DNA of 64,000 bases from contig OX336391.1 of NCBI GenBank assembly GCA_946902985.2, positions 149,929,545-149,993,544 on the forward strand. Direction: 5' to 3'. Below the pieces are notes generated by a model. The model did no database searches. It saw only the letters and a list, made by a program, of their open reading frames with translations, and was not told the origin of the DNA. The stretch comes from Meconema thalassinum (Eukaryota > Arthropoda > Insecta > Orthoptera > Tettigoniidae). A program made the translations under genes and the position numbers. This document shows, piece after piece, positions 1 to 10,620 of the stretch; the first letter of the stretch is position 1, and the number at the start of each line of letters is the position of its first letter.

Positions 1-1040
1 AATCTAATAGGTTATTAGCCTAATAGTTTGCGGGTGGCGGCCATCTTTATGTCAAAATCAATTCCCCCTATTAATTCAAACACGGTGAAACCAAATGGAA
101 CGAAATTTGGTACAGAGGTAGCACTAGCAAAGGGCACCTCAGTGTCATGTTTTATATCGCCACCATCTTGACTGAAACGTAATGGCGGCCACACGAATGT
201 TCAAAGCTTAAATCAAATTACGATTAACCTAATCATCCTATCTCTACCAAATTTTGCAACTACATACCTGTATGGAGGGAGCATCCTTTGACCAATCTAA
301 TAGGTCATTCGCCTAATAGTTTGCGGATGGTGGCCATCTTTGTGTCAAAATCGATTCTCCCTATTAATTCAAACACGGTGAAACCGAATGGAACGAAATT
401 TGGTACAGAGATAGCACAAGCAAAGGGCATCTCAGTGTCATGATTTATATCGCCGCCATATTGACAGAAACGTAATGGCGGCCACACAAATGTTCAAAGC
501 TTAAATCAAATTACGATTAGCCTAATCATCCGATCTCTAGCAAATTTAGCAACAACATACCTTTATGGAGGGAGCATCCTTTGACCAAACTAATAGGTCA
601 TCAGCCTAATATTTTGCGGATGGCGGCCATCTTTGTGTGAAAATCGATTCCCCTTATCAATTCGAACACGGTGAAACCGAATGGAACGAAATTTGGTACA
701 GAGGTAGCACTAGCAAAGGGCACCTCAGTGTCATGTTTTATATCACCGCTATCTTGACGGAAACGTAATCGCAGCCACCCAAATGTTAAAAGCTAAAATG
801 TAATTACGACCAACCTAATAATCTAGTCTCTACCAAATTTTGCAACACCATATCTTTATGTGGGAAACATATTCAGACCAAACAGCAAGAACATCAGCCC
901 AATAGTTTGCAGATGGTGGCCAAGTATGTGTGCAAATCAATTCCCCCTATCAATTCAAACACGGTGAAACCGAATTGAACGAAATTTGGTACAGAGGTAG
1001 CACTAGCAAAGGGCACCTCATATTCATGTTTAATATCCCT
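1..1040 (-). repeat. 293-bp tandem repeat array (about 3.5 units)
   Basis: The phrase AATTCAAACACGGTGAAACC, or a close variant, recurs near 72, 365, 658 and 952, a period of 292-294 bp. Each unit holds two CGCCAT/GGCCATCTT motifs, at about 41, 163, 334, 456, 627, 748 and 919, with alternating spacing of 122 and 171 bp. The unit therefore looks like an old dimer of a module about 146 bp long. One more unit of the same sequence lies at 35028-35330 inside another element. Small frames inside the array are not genes. Confidence 0.85.
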
Positions 1041-1172
1041 ATAGCACGTTGTATTTCAACAGGCTACTACAACCAACATTCAATCATACTCCTTGAAAAG
1101 GACAAAGAGTTATAACAATACCCATGCATTTAGGAGAAAGTAGGCTATATGTTCTTTACTGAACATCTTGTT
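1..1172 (-). mobile_element. Helentron-like element E1, 5' portion (runs off the left edge)
   Basis: Read on the minus strand, the element starts near 1172 with AACAAGATGTTCAGTAAAG, then an AGCCTACTTT motif. These are the termini shared by the copies at 3647, 16057, 16218, 32590 and 41724. The body is a tandem array of a 293-bp unit. The opposite (3') end lies outside the window; the same subfamily shows its 3' end at 34854. I see no reading frame of its own, so it is non-autonomous. The assignment to the Helentron/HINE group rests on structure: a 5' motif inverted again in a 3' hairpin, internal tandem repeats and microsatellites. No Rep/helicase is visible. Confidence 0.6.
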
Positions 1173-1173
1173 T

Positions 1174-1502
1174 TGTTATATGTTACCCTGCATGTTAATG
1201 AAGCGCTTTAACAACAACTTACGATATGGACTGTTACACCCCCGAAACTGAGTCTCATAAGCTTCTTTGCAAGGTTTCATAAAACAAAAATGGCTGCCCA
1301 AGTGGGGATTGTTGTTGTTGTTGCTTCGCTGATCTCATATTTATTTCGCTGAGAAGTGATGCCAGGTCGAGCGGGCAAAGTAAATTCAGTAAATTGAGGC
1401 GATGTTGTACCGCCATGTGCATTAGTAAAATCACTGAGTTCCTAAAGTTAGAGATATTGAACAAGTTTAGAATTTGATATTGTATTTGTTATAAACTTGT
1501 TC
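1174..1502 (+). repeat. Possible 5' LTR of a gag-only retroelement
   Basis: The first 101 bases (1174-1274) recur almost unchanged at 10519-10620, so direct repeats bracket the gag region. The segment starts TG and is followed at 1503 by TGGCGCCCGG, which looks like a primer-binding site. These points fit a 5' LTR of roughly 330 bp. Against this, the second copy stops after 102 bp where a Helitron satellite begins, no clear CA end is seen, and no polypurine tract precedes the second copy. The 101-bp repeat could also be an unrelated interspersed fragment. Confidence 0.4.
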
Positions 1503-1520
1503 TGGCGCCCGGCATTAAAA
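1503..1520 (+). promoter_or_regulatory. Possible primer-binding site (tRNA-primed)
   Basis: TGGCGCCCGG follows the presumed LTR and precedes the Gag start by about 300 bp. TGGCGCC-type sequences are common retroelement primer-binding sites complementary to tRNA 3' ends. The downstream bases do not extend to a full 18-base match that I recognise, so this is tentative. Confidence 0.4.
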
Positions 1521-1828
1521 TTAGAAAATTTGCATATTATTGAACTCAGTCAAAGCAGGAAGGTGTTGCCTTATATTTGACATTTAATTAACTTCGGTTA
1601 ATTAGTGTTGTTCGTAAATTCTGTTGGTTAGGAATTTAAAAGCAGATCACTAGGGAGTTATTTTGTTGTTTGGAAATAAGAGTAATTTGTTCAGTAAATT
1701 TTGATTACTGAAACTTTTATTAAATTAAAATCAGTAGTATTTAAATATTATGAAATGTATGCGTGTGTATGACTGAAATCTCGGTGCATGACCCTGTTTT
1801 TTCTCTGGTTATATTTGTGTATTGTGAG

Positions 1829-2827
1829 ATGGCGAGTGTTGAAGAAATCAAGGGATTGTTAGAACAGATGTCCGCGAAAACGGAAAAACAGTTAGAACAG
1901 ATGTCCGCGAAAACGGAAGAACAGTTTAAAATTCAGAGCGTGCATAGTGACAAACAATTATATGAATTACGGGAGCATAATGATAAACAGTTAGAAGTTC
2001 AGCGTGAGCACAGTGACAAACAATTATACGAATTAAGGGAGCATAGTGAAAAACAGTTACAAGACATGAGCGGTAACATTACGGTCCAATTACAGGTCCA
2101 GAAATTGGATACTGATAAACAATTAAACGAATTGAATCATAAACTGTCAGAACAGGCGATAACACAAACAGTACAAACAGAGCAATTAGAAAAGATCACT
2201 TATGACATAAATCAAAGTGTTAGGGAAGTAGAGAAACTGGCAGTTGAGGTCGCGGAGAATAACGCAAAACCATTAGGTGAAATTAAAGAGTTGGAGTCAA
2301 AATTTGACAATAAACTCATACAATTTGATGAAATGGTGGCCGATAAATTAAAGCAAATCGAGGCAGCATGCGTCAACAACACGGCGGGAATAAAGAGCAC
2401 ACAGGATAAATTACAGCAACAGATTAATTCAGTCGACAGCAACGTACTTGAATTAATAAAGGAAATCGATAAACTTGAGATCAAAACCGAAACAGAACGT
2501 ATGTACTTGCGTGAAAACTTAGAGGACCAATTAATTAAAACCCAGCAGGTAATAAGAGAAGAGGTCGGAGAACAATTAGTTAAAACACAAGAGGTAATAA
2601 GAGAAGAGGTCGGAGAACAATTAGTTAAAACACAAGAGGTAATAAGAGAAGAGGTCGGAGAACAATTAGTTAAAACACAAGAGCAAATACGAGATCAAAT
2701 ACGAGAGGAGCTAGAAAAGAATCAGGAAAGGAGCGAAGAGAAAATTAGCAGTTTGAAGAGCAGGATCCGAAGAGATTGGGAGCAGCAGGTCAACGAAACG
2801 AAAGAAGACAGGCTGACAATTTTATAG
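1829..2827 (+). pseudogene. Gag-like N-terminal half, long coiled coil (LTR retroelement)
   Basis: The frame is open for 332 codons from the ATG at 1829, chosen because of its good context; an in-frame ATG also exists at 1769. It has a strong heptad-like coiled coil almost throughout, rich in Lys, Glu and Gln. Early modules of the type SDKQLYELREH recur, and a 15-residue unit VIREEVGEQLVKTQE is present three times near residues 240-290, encoded by near-identical 45-bp repeats (2549, 2594, 2639). Past the TAG at 2825 the frame stays coil-like to another stop at 2911, then is broken near 2970 by inserted repeats. The other Gag half follows at 5998. Long coiled coils before the capsid-like part are known in some insect gypsy-type Gag proteins; placing this here is inference from context. 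Confidence 0.6.
2549..2690 (+). repeat. 45-bp in-frame triplication
   Basis: Three direct copies of a 45-bp unit beginning GTAATAAGAGAAGAGGTCGG start at 2549, 2594 and 2639. They add 15 residues each to the coiled coil. Their near identity contrasts with the decay of the rest of the element, pointing to slippage late in its active life. Confidence 0.9.
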
Positions 2828-2969
2828 CGCTTAGGTGAATACAATTCGAGAATGCAAACTTTGGAGGAAAACGTAAAATCCAAACTCCAAGAACACACAG
2901 ATCTCATAATTTAAAAAATTCCTCTCGGCAAGCCGGAAGGCGGAGGTAGATTTCACCGGGCAAACTAGG

Positions 2970-3237
2970 GGATAGGCTATAATAGGCAAAATATGCAGGT
3001 TTTCGTAGGAGGATCTGACCTCATTTATTGCGAGAAAGTATTTTACAATTGGAGGTTAGTTAACATTTTTTCGTCTTTCTATGCATACTTTTAACATTTT
3101 ACTGTCTTATGGGGATAGTAACCTTCTTGTCATTTGGGGTTAATTTTTATACTTGTGATCACACTGTCCTTATGCAAGGTTTGGAACTAATGTGTAACTA
3201 TCTAACAGTCTGCTACTTCTTCACGCAAAATTTTATC
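2970..3237. other. Unassigned sequence at the left edge of the insertion in gag
   Basis: Gag coding similarity ends near 2970. The following 270 bases are T-rich, match no other segment of the window that I noticed, and show no convincing coding capacity. Confidence 0.4.
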
Positions 3238-3636
3238 TCCCGCAGAGATGTTGGTTGGTTCCTCAGTTTAGGGGCTGCGACAAGGTGGTCATGTAACCCC
3301 GTGTACATGGGTGTGTGTATAATCTGTCTGATAAACGGTGTTATTTGTGATGACTGTATTAGTCTGTAATTCAGGTAAGGTCTGCAGACGGTCAATTTAA
3401 AGTAGTAGTACCTAATTTTGTACCAAATACTAACGTCAACGACACCTAGCTGTGAACGTGGCTGCTAGATGCCACCGCAACCAGAAGCTTGCAACGAACG
3501 TTGTAACTTCCCCTCAGAAGGAAAGCATGCTGACGGATTTTTAGCGCTCTTAGAAAATCCGGCGACTTTGTCCGGCTTTGAACCAGCACCTTGGGCATAG
3601 AAGTTCAGCATGCTACCAGTTAGCCGCTTCCCTCAT
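3238..3636 (-). mobile_element. SINE family E (tRNA-headed), minus copy
   Basis: On the minus strand this begins with a degenerate tRNA-like head: GCGGCTAACTGGTAGCATGC (A-box region) and a diverged B-box near 3580. It continues into a body matching the plus-strand copy at 21921-22450, including the stretch with AGGGGCTGCGACAAGG (plus strand, 3269-3284). It lies inside the block that separates the two Gag halves. RNA polymerase III transcription and LINE-driven mobility are inferred from the family type. Confidence 0.7.
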
Positions 3637-3646
3637 AGTCAGATGG

Positions 3647-5163
3647 AACAAGAAGTTCCGTGACGATCTAAAGAGCCTACTTTCCTTAAAATTAAGATTC
3701 ATGCCATAGATTAATCTACAGTATATGAACCTATCTAGAATAATGACGAAATTAAGTGGGTAATATCGAAATGTCTTAATTAGTTCGAAATAAGGTATAC
3801 AATGTAGCCTTATAGAGCAATACAGTTGGCAGCTCTGGTGACTGAATATATTCTTACTTCCATCTCCTAAGGTACAGAATACAAAATGTGGTTGAAGTCC
3901 AAAGGACGTTACATGGATTTAGACATTGGATCTATTAGTACACGTAAAAGCATGTTGGCAACAATGTCATGCGAGTGCTGGTCAGAAATAATCTGAAATA
4001 TTATATATTTTTGTGCCAATTTTGGATGAAAACCATTTGTTGGTATATAAGTTACATGTAAGTTATTTAAAAATTGGTCCTATCAGCAGGCTTAGAATCA
4101 TGTTGGTAGTTGTTGTTGTTTGAGTCTTCAGTCTTTTGACTGGTTTGATGCAGCTCTCCATGCCTCCCTGTCCTGAGCTAATCGTTTCATCTCTACATAG
4201 CTCCGACACCCTACATCGGAGGCAATCTGTTTAACATATTATAACCTTGGTCTACCCCTACAGTTTTTGTCCTCGACCCTTCCTTCCATAACTAAGCTTG
4301 CTATTCCGGGGTGTCTTAGTATGTGCCCTACCAACCTATCTCTTCTCTTCATTAGCAGTCGCCAGAAACATCTCTCCTCTCCCACTCGTCTTAATACCTC
4401 TTTGTTTGTAACCCTATCTACCCATCTGATCTTCATCATTCTCCTGTAACACCACATTTCAAATGCTTCAATTCTCCTCCTTTCTGCTGCTAGAACTGAC
4501 GTATATAAGTTACTCCAAATTAATGTAAAATGTCGGGTAATTTACGTGTGCATAGTTTAAAGCTGTCGGCTTGCATACTTTCTGTTATATTTGGATACAA
4601 AATAGAGAGCAATTATTAACAGTTGGCAGCCCTGGTGGCTCTTAATAATACACTCAGTCATATATGTTTATGTACACATATTACATACAAAATTTGGTTG
4701 AAATCCAATTCATAGTGTAGAAGTTATATGCATTTAAAAATTGGACTTATCAGAAGGCTTAAAATTATTTTGGCAACGCTGTCATGTATGGCCACCTGGA
4801 AATTAATCTGAAATAGTATTATCTACATGTGTGCCAATTTTAGAATATCTCCCATGTATACCTTCCAAGATATCCAACATGGAGCTCAAATTTCTAGTGC
4901 GTTTTTTTAGCAGTTGGTAGCACTGGCATCTTTTTCAAATATGGGCCTGAGATATTCCGGTATACATCTTTACTCATACTAAATTTGGTTTCGATTGCTG
5001 CAGCCGTTTAGGAGTTGCTAGGGGGGGGGCACACATACACACACAGCCAGACAGACAGAAGGACAGACAGACAGACAGACAGACGGACATACACATTTTC
5101 CCGGATATATCTTATAAGTCTACTTTTTCCTCATTTTTGAAAAGTGTGAAAAGTAGGCTAAAA
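3647..5163 (+). mobile_element. Helentron-like element E2
   Basis: It starts AACAAGAAGTTCCGTGACG with AGCCTACTTT close behind, and ends in a hairpin-like AGTCTACTTTTTC...GAAAAGTAGGCT (5119-5159). It is the inverted counterpart of E3 (14628-16057), module for module. A short microsatellite of CAGACAGA units (5041-5090) precedes the 3' hairpin. It has no coding capacity of its own. A LINE fragment at 4108-4497 is inserted in it; E3 gives the empty site. Confidence 0.65.
4108..4497 (-). pseudogene. LINE ORF2 C-terminal fragment inserted in E2
   Basis: The minus-strand frame (4239-4457, 72 codons) contains CYRRMMKIRWVDRVTNKEVL, then RRDRLVGHILRHPGI and a GRPR-type motif. This is the typical far C-terminus of an insect LINE reverse transcriptase (RTE/R1-type). 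Downstream (4108-4238) is matching 3' sequence. E3 at about 15310-15325 reads straight across this site, so the fragment is an insertion in E2. It is 5'-truncated and inactive. Confidence 0.75.
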
Positions 5164-5957
5164 ATGAATGTGATCTCGTCAATGGCGTTGTCTTGGCAAC
5201 CTCTGATAGATCATCCCTTATCAATTTAAAAGCGTTGTTATGGTAACCTCTGATGGCACTTGGCATTTTTAAAAATTCCGAAATCATTTTTCTCATCCCT
5301 TGGCGTAATGGTGGGTCATATCAAAAATTCTTTCAGACAAAAGTTTTAGGTAATTATTAGGGGAATATTTCCCATTTTGTACGGTTTTAATATTCTGCCT
5401 ATTAAGAGAGATATGATTAATGTTTCACGAAAAACCCATTTTTTTCCACCCCTATGGTCAATGGTTGGTGCTATCAAAAAACCTATTTGACATACATTTT
5501 TGGCACTTATCCGACACATATTATGAACTTTGAATGGATTCGATATTTCACGTATTAAGAGGGTTATAGCGAAATTTCACTTTTTCGAAAAAAAAGCCCC
5601 CCATTTTCACCCCCTTCGACCGATTTTGCCCATTAACGAACTCGACCGAGATTTTATAGGGATACATATTATGCAAAAAATTCAAAGTGATTGGTGCAAA
5701 ATTACGGCAGTTTTCGTGTCCACAAGAAACTGATATATATATATATATATATAGATAGATACATATATACATAAATTATATATAAACTTTTGAACTGACG
5801 CTGGTTTTGGGGTCTGGGGGATGTGAAACACGAAGATATGTCGAAATTTTCCGGAAGTCGAAACATGGTACCCATTGCAATAGTTAGCTTTCTAATGAAA
5901 TCTACCTAAAAATGAAATCAGGTCATTAGAGAACGCAACTATAATTTCGGCAGAAAA
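5164..5957. repeat. Unclassified repeat-like region with an AT microsatellite
   Basis: No gene is seen. The sequence is low in GC, with phrases such as TGGTAACCTCTGAT occurring twice near 5200-5255 and motifs like TATTAAGAGRG recurring (about 5400 and 5557). A TA dinucleotide run lies at 5731-5751. It separates E2 from the second Gag half and is probably another old non-autonomous element whose ends I cannot define. Confidence 0.4.
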
Positions 5958-5997
5958 TACAGTAGGCAAGCAGGGAAGCATTGGAAGTCCGGGGGGC

Positions 5998-7061
5998 TTG
6001 AAGTTGGCTGGGGATAACAGCCGAGGTCAAAGTCCTAAATTAACGAGCAACGCATTCCAACAGTACAGGGGAGAGACGTCCACACCGCAACCCGACTTGG
6101 CACCTGCCCAAGTAATTCAGGTCATTAGGGGGAATGATTTCAAACCCGATAAATTCAGGGAGCACACAGGAACCACTCCCAAAGTCTTTTTACGTCAGTT
6201 GGATGACTATTTTAACGATCAACATATCAGTCCCGCAAAACAGTTGTGACTTGTGGAAAAGTTTTTACAGGGCCCAAGCTTAATCTGGTTCTTGAGTTTT
6301 AAATATACATTCACCGACATGGCACAATTCAGAGAAGCGTTCTTAAAGAAGTTCTGGAGTCCTTCTTTGCAGCAGGGATTAAGAATGGATTTGTACACTA
6401 GAAAATATCACAGCACGCATCCTACCAGATTTTCAGAATTTTTTAGCCAACAGCTGGTTAAATTCCGCGATTTTGACGACCCCCTAGTGAAGAAAACATG
6501 GTTCTAACCATTGGGAAACAACTTCCTATGAATATTCAACAGCTGTTAGTAACCGGAAATATTAAGACCGCAGTGCAGGCCGAAGAGTTACTCCGCCATC
6601 TAGACGAGACAAGTATGGTTAGTCCACAGACAGGGAGAAGAAACATGGAATGTGTCAACACGGCAGAAGTGGTTCAGGGACACCAAACTAGTCACAACCA
6701 GGGTAACCAAATGAAAACCCAATCTACGGGAACGCAGTTTACACCGAGACGGCAAGACTATGATGGCCGAAATCAATTCAACCAGAATAATCGAAATTTT
6801 CAGAATCGCCGAGATAACTATAATCAAAACAATCAGAACCAGCAAAATCAATGGACGTACCAGCGAGAATACACCAACTGCAGGGGAAACCAAAGGCAGG
6901 GTAGACCTTACCAAAGGAATGGAGATGGCAGGTGGAACAACACGAGGAACTATCGCCAAGATAATCGGGGAGACTATCGCAACAATTGGGATGAGCGGTA
7001 CGTCGAATCGCAAAAGTATTTAGATCAGTTAAACGCCGAAGAGACGGAGAAAGAGAACTGA
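5998..7061 (+). pseudogene. Gag-like C-terminal half (LTR retroelement), broken
   Basis: It reads as a capsid-like domain followed by a basic, Asn/Gln/Arg-rich tail. The capsid part includes VFLRQLDDYFNDQHISPAKQ, LQGPSLIWFLSFKYTFTDM, and FREAFLKKFWSPSLQQGLR, resembling insect Ty3/gypsy-type Gag. Two lesions are visible: an in-frame TGA at 6247 and a frameshift between about 6498 and 6507. The last 90 residues are RNA-binding in character (repeats of NN, NQ, RN) but have no CCHC zinc knuckle. No protease, reverse transcriptase or integrase follows in the next 3 kb, so the element was either non-autonomous or lost pol. Together with 1829-2827 it appears to be one Gag, split by a 3-kb block of insertions. 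Confidence 0.7.
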
Positions 7062-8230
7062 AGGCGCGCAAAGGCGAATAGGCAGAGCCCGGATAATCAC
7101 CAAGGAGAGGGGGCGGAAAGCTTATTACGGCAGCAGAAGAGATCAGCCGACAAGCCGAAACAGCAAAATAGTAGAGGAAATTCGCTGGACGAAGTTTCGA
7201 GCAAGGGCCTGGAAATATGGTAGGAGAAGAAGAAGAAGAATACGGCGGAAGAAGAAGATGGGAGAAGAAGAAGATGGGAGGAGAAGAAGACGGTAGAAGA
7301 AGAAGATAGGAGAAGAAGAAGAAGGAGAAGAGAACCATTTGATGAATAAGGAGGATTATGTGTGCAGAATCATTATTGCAGAATTTTATTTGAGAGCCAA
7401 CACTCAAATGTACGTGGCCGTGGAGCGCCTGGGAGAGAGCGTGCTTTGTTTGTAAACAACAAGACAGCTGAGACGACAGGAGTGGTAATCACGTGTGGAG
7501 AAGGGGAGGTCTAGCGAGACGTATGAATGACATTCCGGCAAGGAGCGCGCACACTAATTGGGTCAGTGGAGTGTACACTCGAGCAGCTGAGGGAGATATT
7601 AAAGAGATGTTGTTGTTACTACTGTGGATATTGTTTTTGAAATCCAAATCAATCACTTGCTTCGAATTTCAAAACCTTGCTGAGGATAAATGAACCCTTA
7701 TTAATCTGCGATAAATAAGTATTCATGATTTATTATTATTATTACTGCGGCCCAGGCAGTACTTGTGGAAGTTGACAAAGAGGAAGGCAAGTTAGCGTGT
7801 TGCAATGATTGCCACAGAAGCAGAGCTTGGTAGCTATTCTTGAGGACGGCCGGGTAAGCTGAGTTCAAGGCCAAATTGTGTAACAACATGCACCAGAATT
7901 GGAGTCATAAGGGGATGGTCACGAGTTTCGTTGCAACCGACCTACGAATGAATCACCCAATCAGGAGAGACCAAGCCAAAACCACGCGATGGGTGGCGTC
8001 ACTGGTAAAAAGCGCGCGGAATTGATTATCTAAAGAACCGCCGATCCGAATTATCTCCGCATGAGTGCGCTGAGACGTTTGAATTAAATGATGAAGATTG
8101 ACACTAGTTCCATGTGTGTGAGATGAAAACTCTAGAAAATTTTTCTTAATTCACCCCACTCCACCTCACTCTGTCAGTTTCCAATAAATTGATCGACGAG
8201 ACGCTGTTTCGATGACAACCATATTGAACT
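7062..8230. other. Non-coding region after gag with purine-rich tract
   Basis: No reading frame is convincing. 7205-7336 is nearly pure purine (GAAGAA and GGGAGAA units). Because the frame of gag is closed before it, the tract is more likely simple sequence expansion than coding. The remainder to 8230 shows no match elsewhere in the window. Confidence 0.5.
7205..7336 (+). repeat. Purine-rich GAA/GGAGAA low-complexity tract
   Basis: An imperfect run of GAAGAAGAAGA with GATGGGA interruptions, almost without pyrimidines. Such tracts can form triplex DNA. Antisense Ser/Leu-rich frames across it are an artefact. Confidence 0.85.
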
Positions 8231-8464
8231 CTGGTGAGCTAACTTCACGCCAGTTTGCGTAGTGATTTTTAAAGCTCTAATATTATTTGAAGTCATTCGT
8301 TTTGAGCTCTGGTGAGCTAACTTCACGCCAGTCTGCGTAGTGAATTTTAAACCTCTAATATTATTCGAAGTCATACTTTTTGGGCTCTGGTGAGCTAACT
8401 TCACGCCAGTTTGCGTGGTGATTCTAAAACTCTACTTTATTTGAAGACAACTATTTTCAGCTCT
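8231..8464 (+). repeat. 78-bp minisatellite, three units
   Basis: CTGGTGAGCTAACTTCACGC starts at 8231, 8309 and 8387, an exact 78-bp period. Units differ by a handful of substitutions. The minus-strand frame across it simply translates the repeat. Confidence 0.9.
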
Positions 8465-10518
8465 TAGGGGCAAGACTTGAATAACATTCCAATTAGCGCT
8501 CAACGCGAGCGAAGGTTCACAAGAGCAGTAGAGATTACCGAGCGAGATAACGACTGCGAGACAGCCAGATTTAAAACTTGTATTGTCAAGCCAGTGACGA
8601 TGGGTTTGAAGTGTATAGTTCATGTAAATTTTTATTGTATTTTTCAAGTGTTGTATTGTGCGTGTGTAAGCGAGAGCTAGGGAAAGTCTTCGTTGATTAA
8701 TCGCATAGGACAATCGTGGGCGAAATTAGTAACTCACAAGCGATTATAGCCAGGCAATTTATAATAACATTGAACTTTTCTGTCGAGGAGACTACACCAA
8801 GATGTCCGACGTGTGGTCAGGAGCCGGAGTGATGTCCAACGCTTCTACGAAGACAACGATGGAGGGCTAGCCGAGATGGAAGTTATATGTTCTACAAGCT
8901 GATACGGTGATGTACAAAAATTGATTATTCAATATGTAGTTAGATTGGCGGGGGAACTTTGTAAATAGTTCATTTTCTTCTTTTTCTTGTTTTAGATTGT
9001 TTTTCTTGCACCGACACTAAATGTTTTAAATGTACGTTGGCGCGTGGCCAAAGTTGTTTGTTGTGTATTATTTTTCTTTGGAGTCATATTTAGTGTACAC
9101 GGCGCGTGTACCAGATTTATCCATGCGAATGCGAAACCCGTTACATTCGATAAGTGGTGCTTTATTAAAGTTCATATTTTTTTGATAGGAAAGGGAGGTA
9201 ATTACTGTAAGATGTTTGCTGAACAGGTTATTATTCATATTAGGGTTGCCGAGCGCAACAAATTAAGATGTAATTGTAGAACACCTTAGTTCTAATTTTT
9301 TAGATTTTTTTGAGTTCTTTTCAGGTTCGATAGTCACAGGCATAGAACGCAGGCGCCAGCTGGTGGAAAATATTTATGTCAATTTATTTCAGGGTCTGTC
9401 AAACCCATACGTGTGATTCTGTGTGTGTTATTGTGTCAGGTGTGTGTTTTGATTCTACGTGAAGAGGGGTAGAGGTCCTACCGCCCTCATATTTTGTTGT
9501 TGTTGTATTTTTGATGGAAAGGCAGGGTGCTCCGAGGAGACCGCTGTACTTTGTCCATATGCTGATTCTTGGATTTCCTAGGGGAAATGCTGAGATATAT
9601 TTTGTTCTGACACACACACGGATTATTGTGCTTTGGGGCACGCTTCTTCGAGACTGGATCCCATGCCTTGGGAGGTCGAGGTTATTTTGACACGTGGGTT
9701 GACAGATAGGCAGATTTCCACGAATCGCCCGTCTCGCCTGGTGACTTATTTTGTTAGGCAGTCCGGTTGTCCGACTGGCCCCTTTAAGCTTTCATTTAGC
9801 AAACCTGTTCTTTTGTGATGGTTATTTTGAACCATAATTAATTCGGGAGTTCGCCATGTTTGTGACGGATTATTGCATGTCGTATGGATGGAATGTTGTG
9901 TTAATGATGTAAATGTTGGCTTTGAGCCTAGTGATTGTTCTATGACTCAGTTCATGTAATTTAGTATGCGGCACCCGTGTGGTGTAGTGGTATACTTGTA
10001 AAAATGACGGCGGTCATATGTGTATTTGTTTTGTTGGTCACGTGTTAACTTACTTGTGTTGATTTGTGAGAAGTCCGAATTTTTAGGCAGTAATGTTTTG
10101 CTACGGCAGTTTTGATTCCAATTTCATGCGGAAATTATTGTGTTGTTTATATTAAGTATAGGAAGTGTCGGTTTAGTTTTAAGTGTTATATAGTTGTTCC
10201 CCGCGTCTGTCTAGCTCTAAGTAATGCGGATTCGTCTTCTGAAAGTTTATTCCGGATGATGACGAATCATGCATTCAATTGTACTCATCGTGAAGCATGT
10301 AGAACAGCACTCGCGCATACATTGTCATTATTGTTGATTTTTGGGACATTTGGTCCGGGTAATAATCTCTCCTGAGATTTGGCCTAGTTTTGGCAAATTT
10401 AATTTATTGAGTGGGAGTCATTATGGGAGTTGTTTGTTAATTTCTTTTTGTAAATAGATGATCTGTCATTAAATTCATTTGTTATAACCCTGGCTTCACT
10501 TTTTCCTGCATGTTATTT
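8465..10518. other. Long non-coding stretch, unassigned
   Basis: Nothing recognisable over 2 kb. The plus strand is rich in G and T (especially 8960-10500). Short open frames, including one of 81 codons at 9044 with a hydrophobic start, have no family signature and lie in compositionally skewed sequence. It may be the untranslated 3' half of the gag-only retroelement, since it ends at the second copy of the 101-bp direct repeat. Confidence 0.4.
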
Positions 10519-10620
10519 TGTTATATGTTACCCTGCATGTTAATGAAGCGCTTTAACAACAACTTACGATATGGACTGTTACACCCCCCGAAACTGAGTC
10601 TCATAAGCTTCTTTGCAAGG
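10519..10620 (+). repeat. Second copy of the 101-bp direct repeat (possible truncated 3' LTR)
   Basis: About 97% identical by eye to 1174-1274. It stops at 10620, where Helitron satellite sequence begins. If it is an LTR, its downstream two-thirds are missing, consistent with deletion or recombination at the junction. Confidence 0.5.

Noticed and set aside
6600..7407. Antisense frames of 137 and 209 codons over gag and the purine tract
   Set aside because: They mirror the Gag frame and the GAA tract; Ser/Leu/Pro-rich composition follows from the opposite strand.
9044..9289. 81-codon frame with a hydrophobic, signal-peptide-like start
   Set aside because: GT-rich sequence, alternative start codon, no family signature and no context; too weak to call a gene.
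9300..10500. Possible envelope or pol gene of the gag element
   Set aside because: No protease, RT, RNase H, integrase or envelope motif is visible in any frame.
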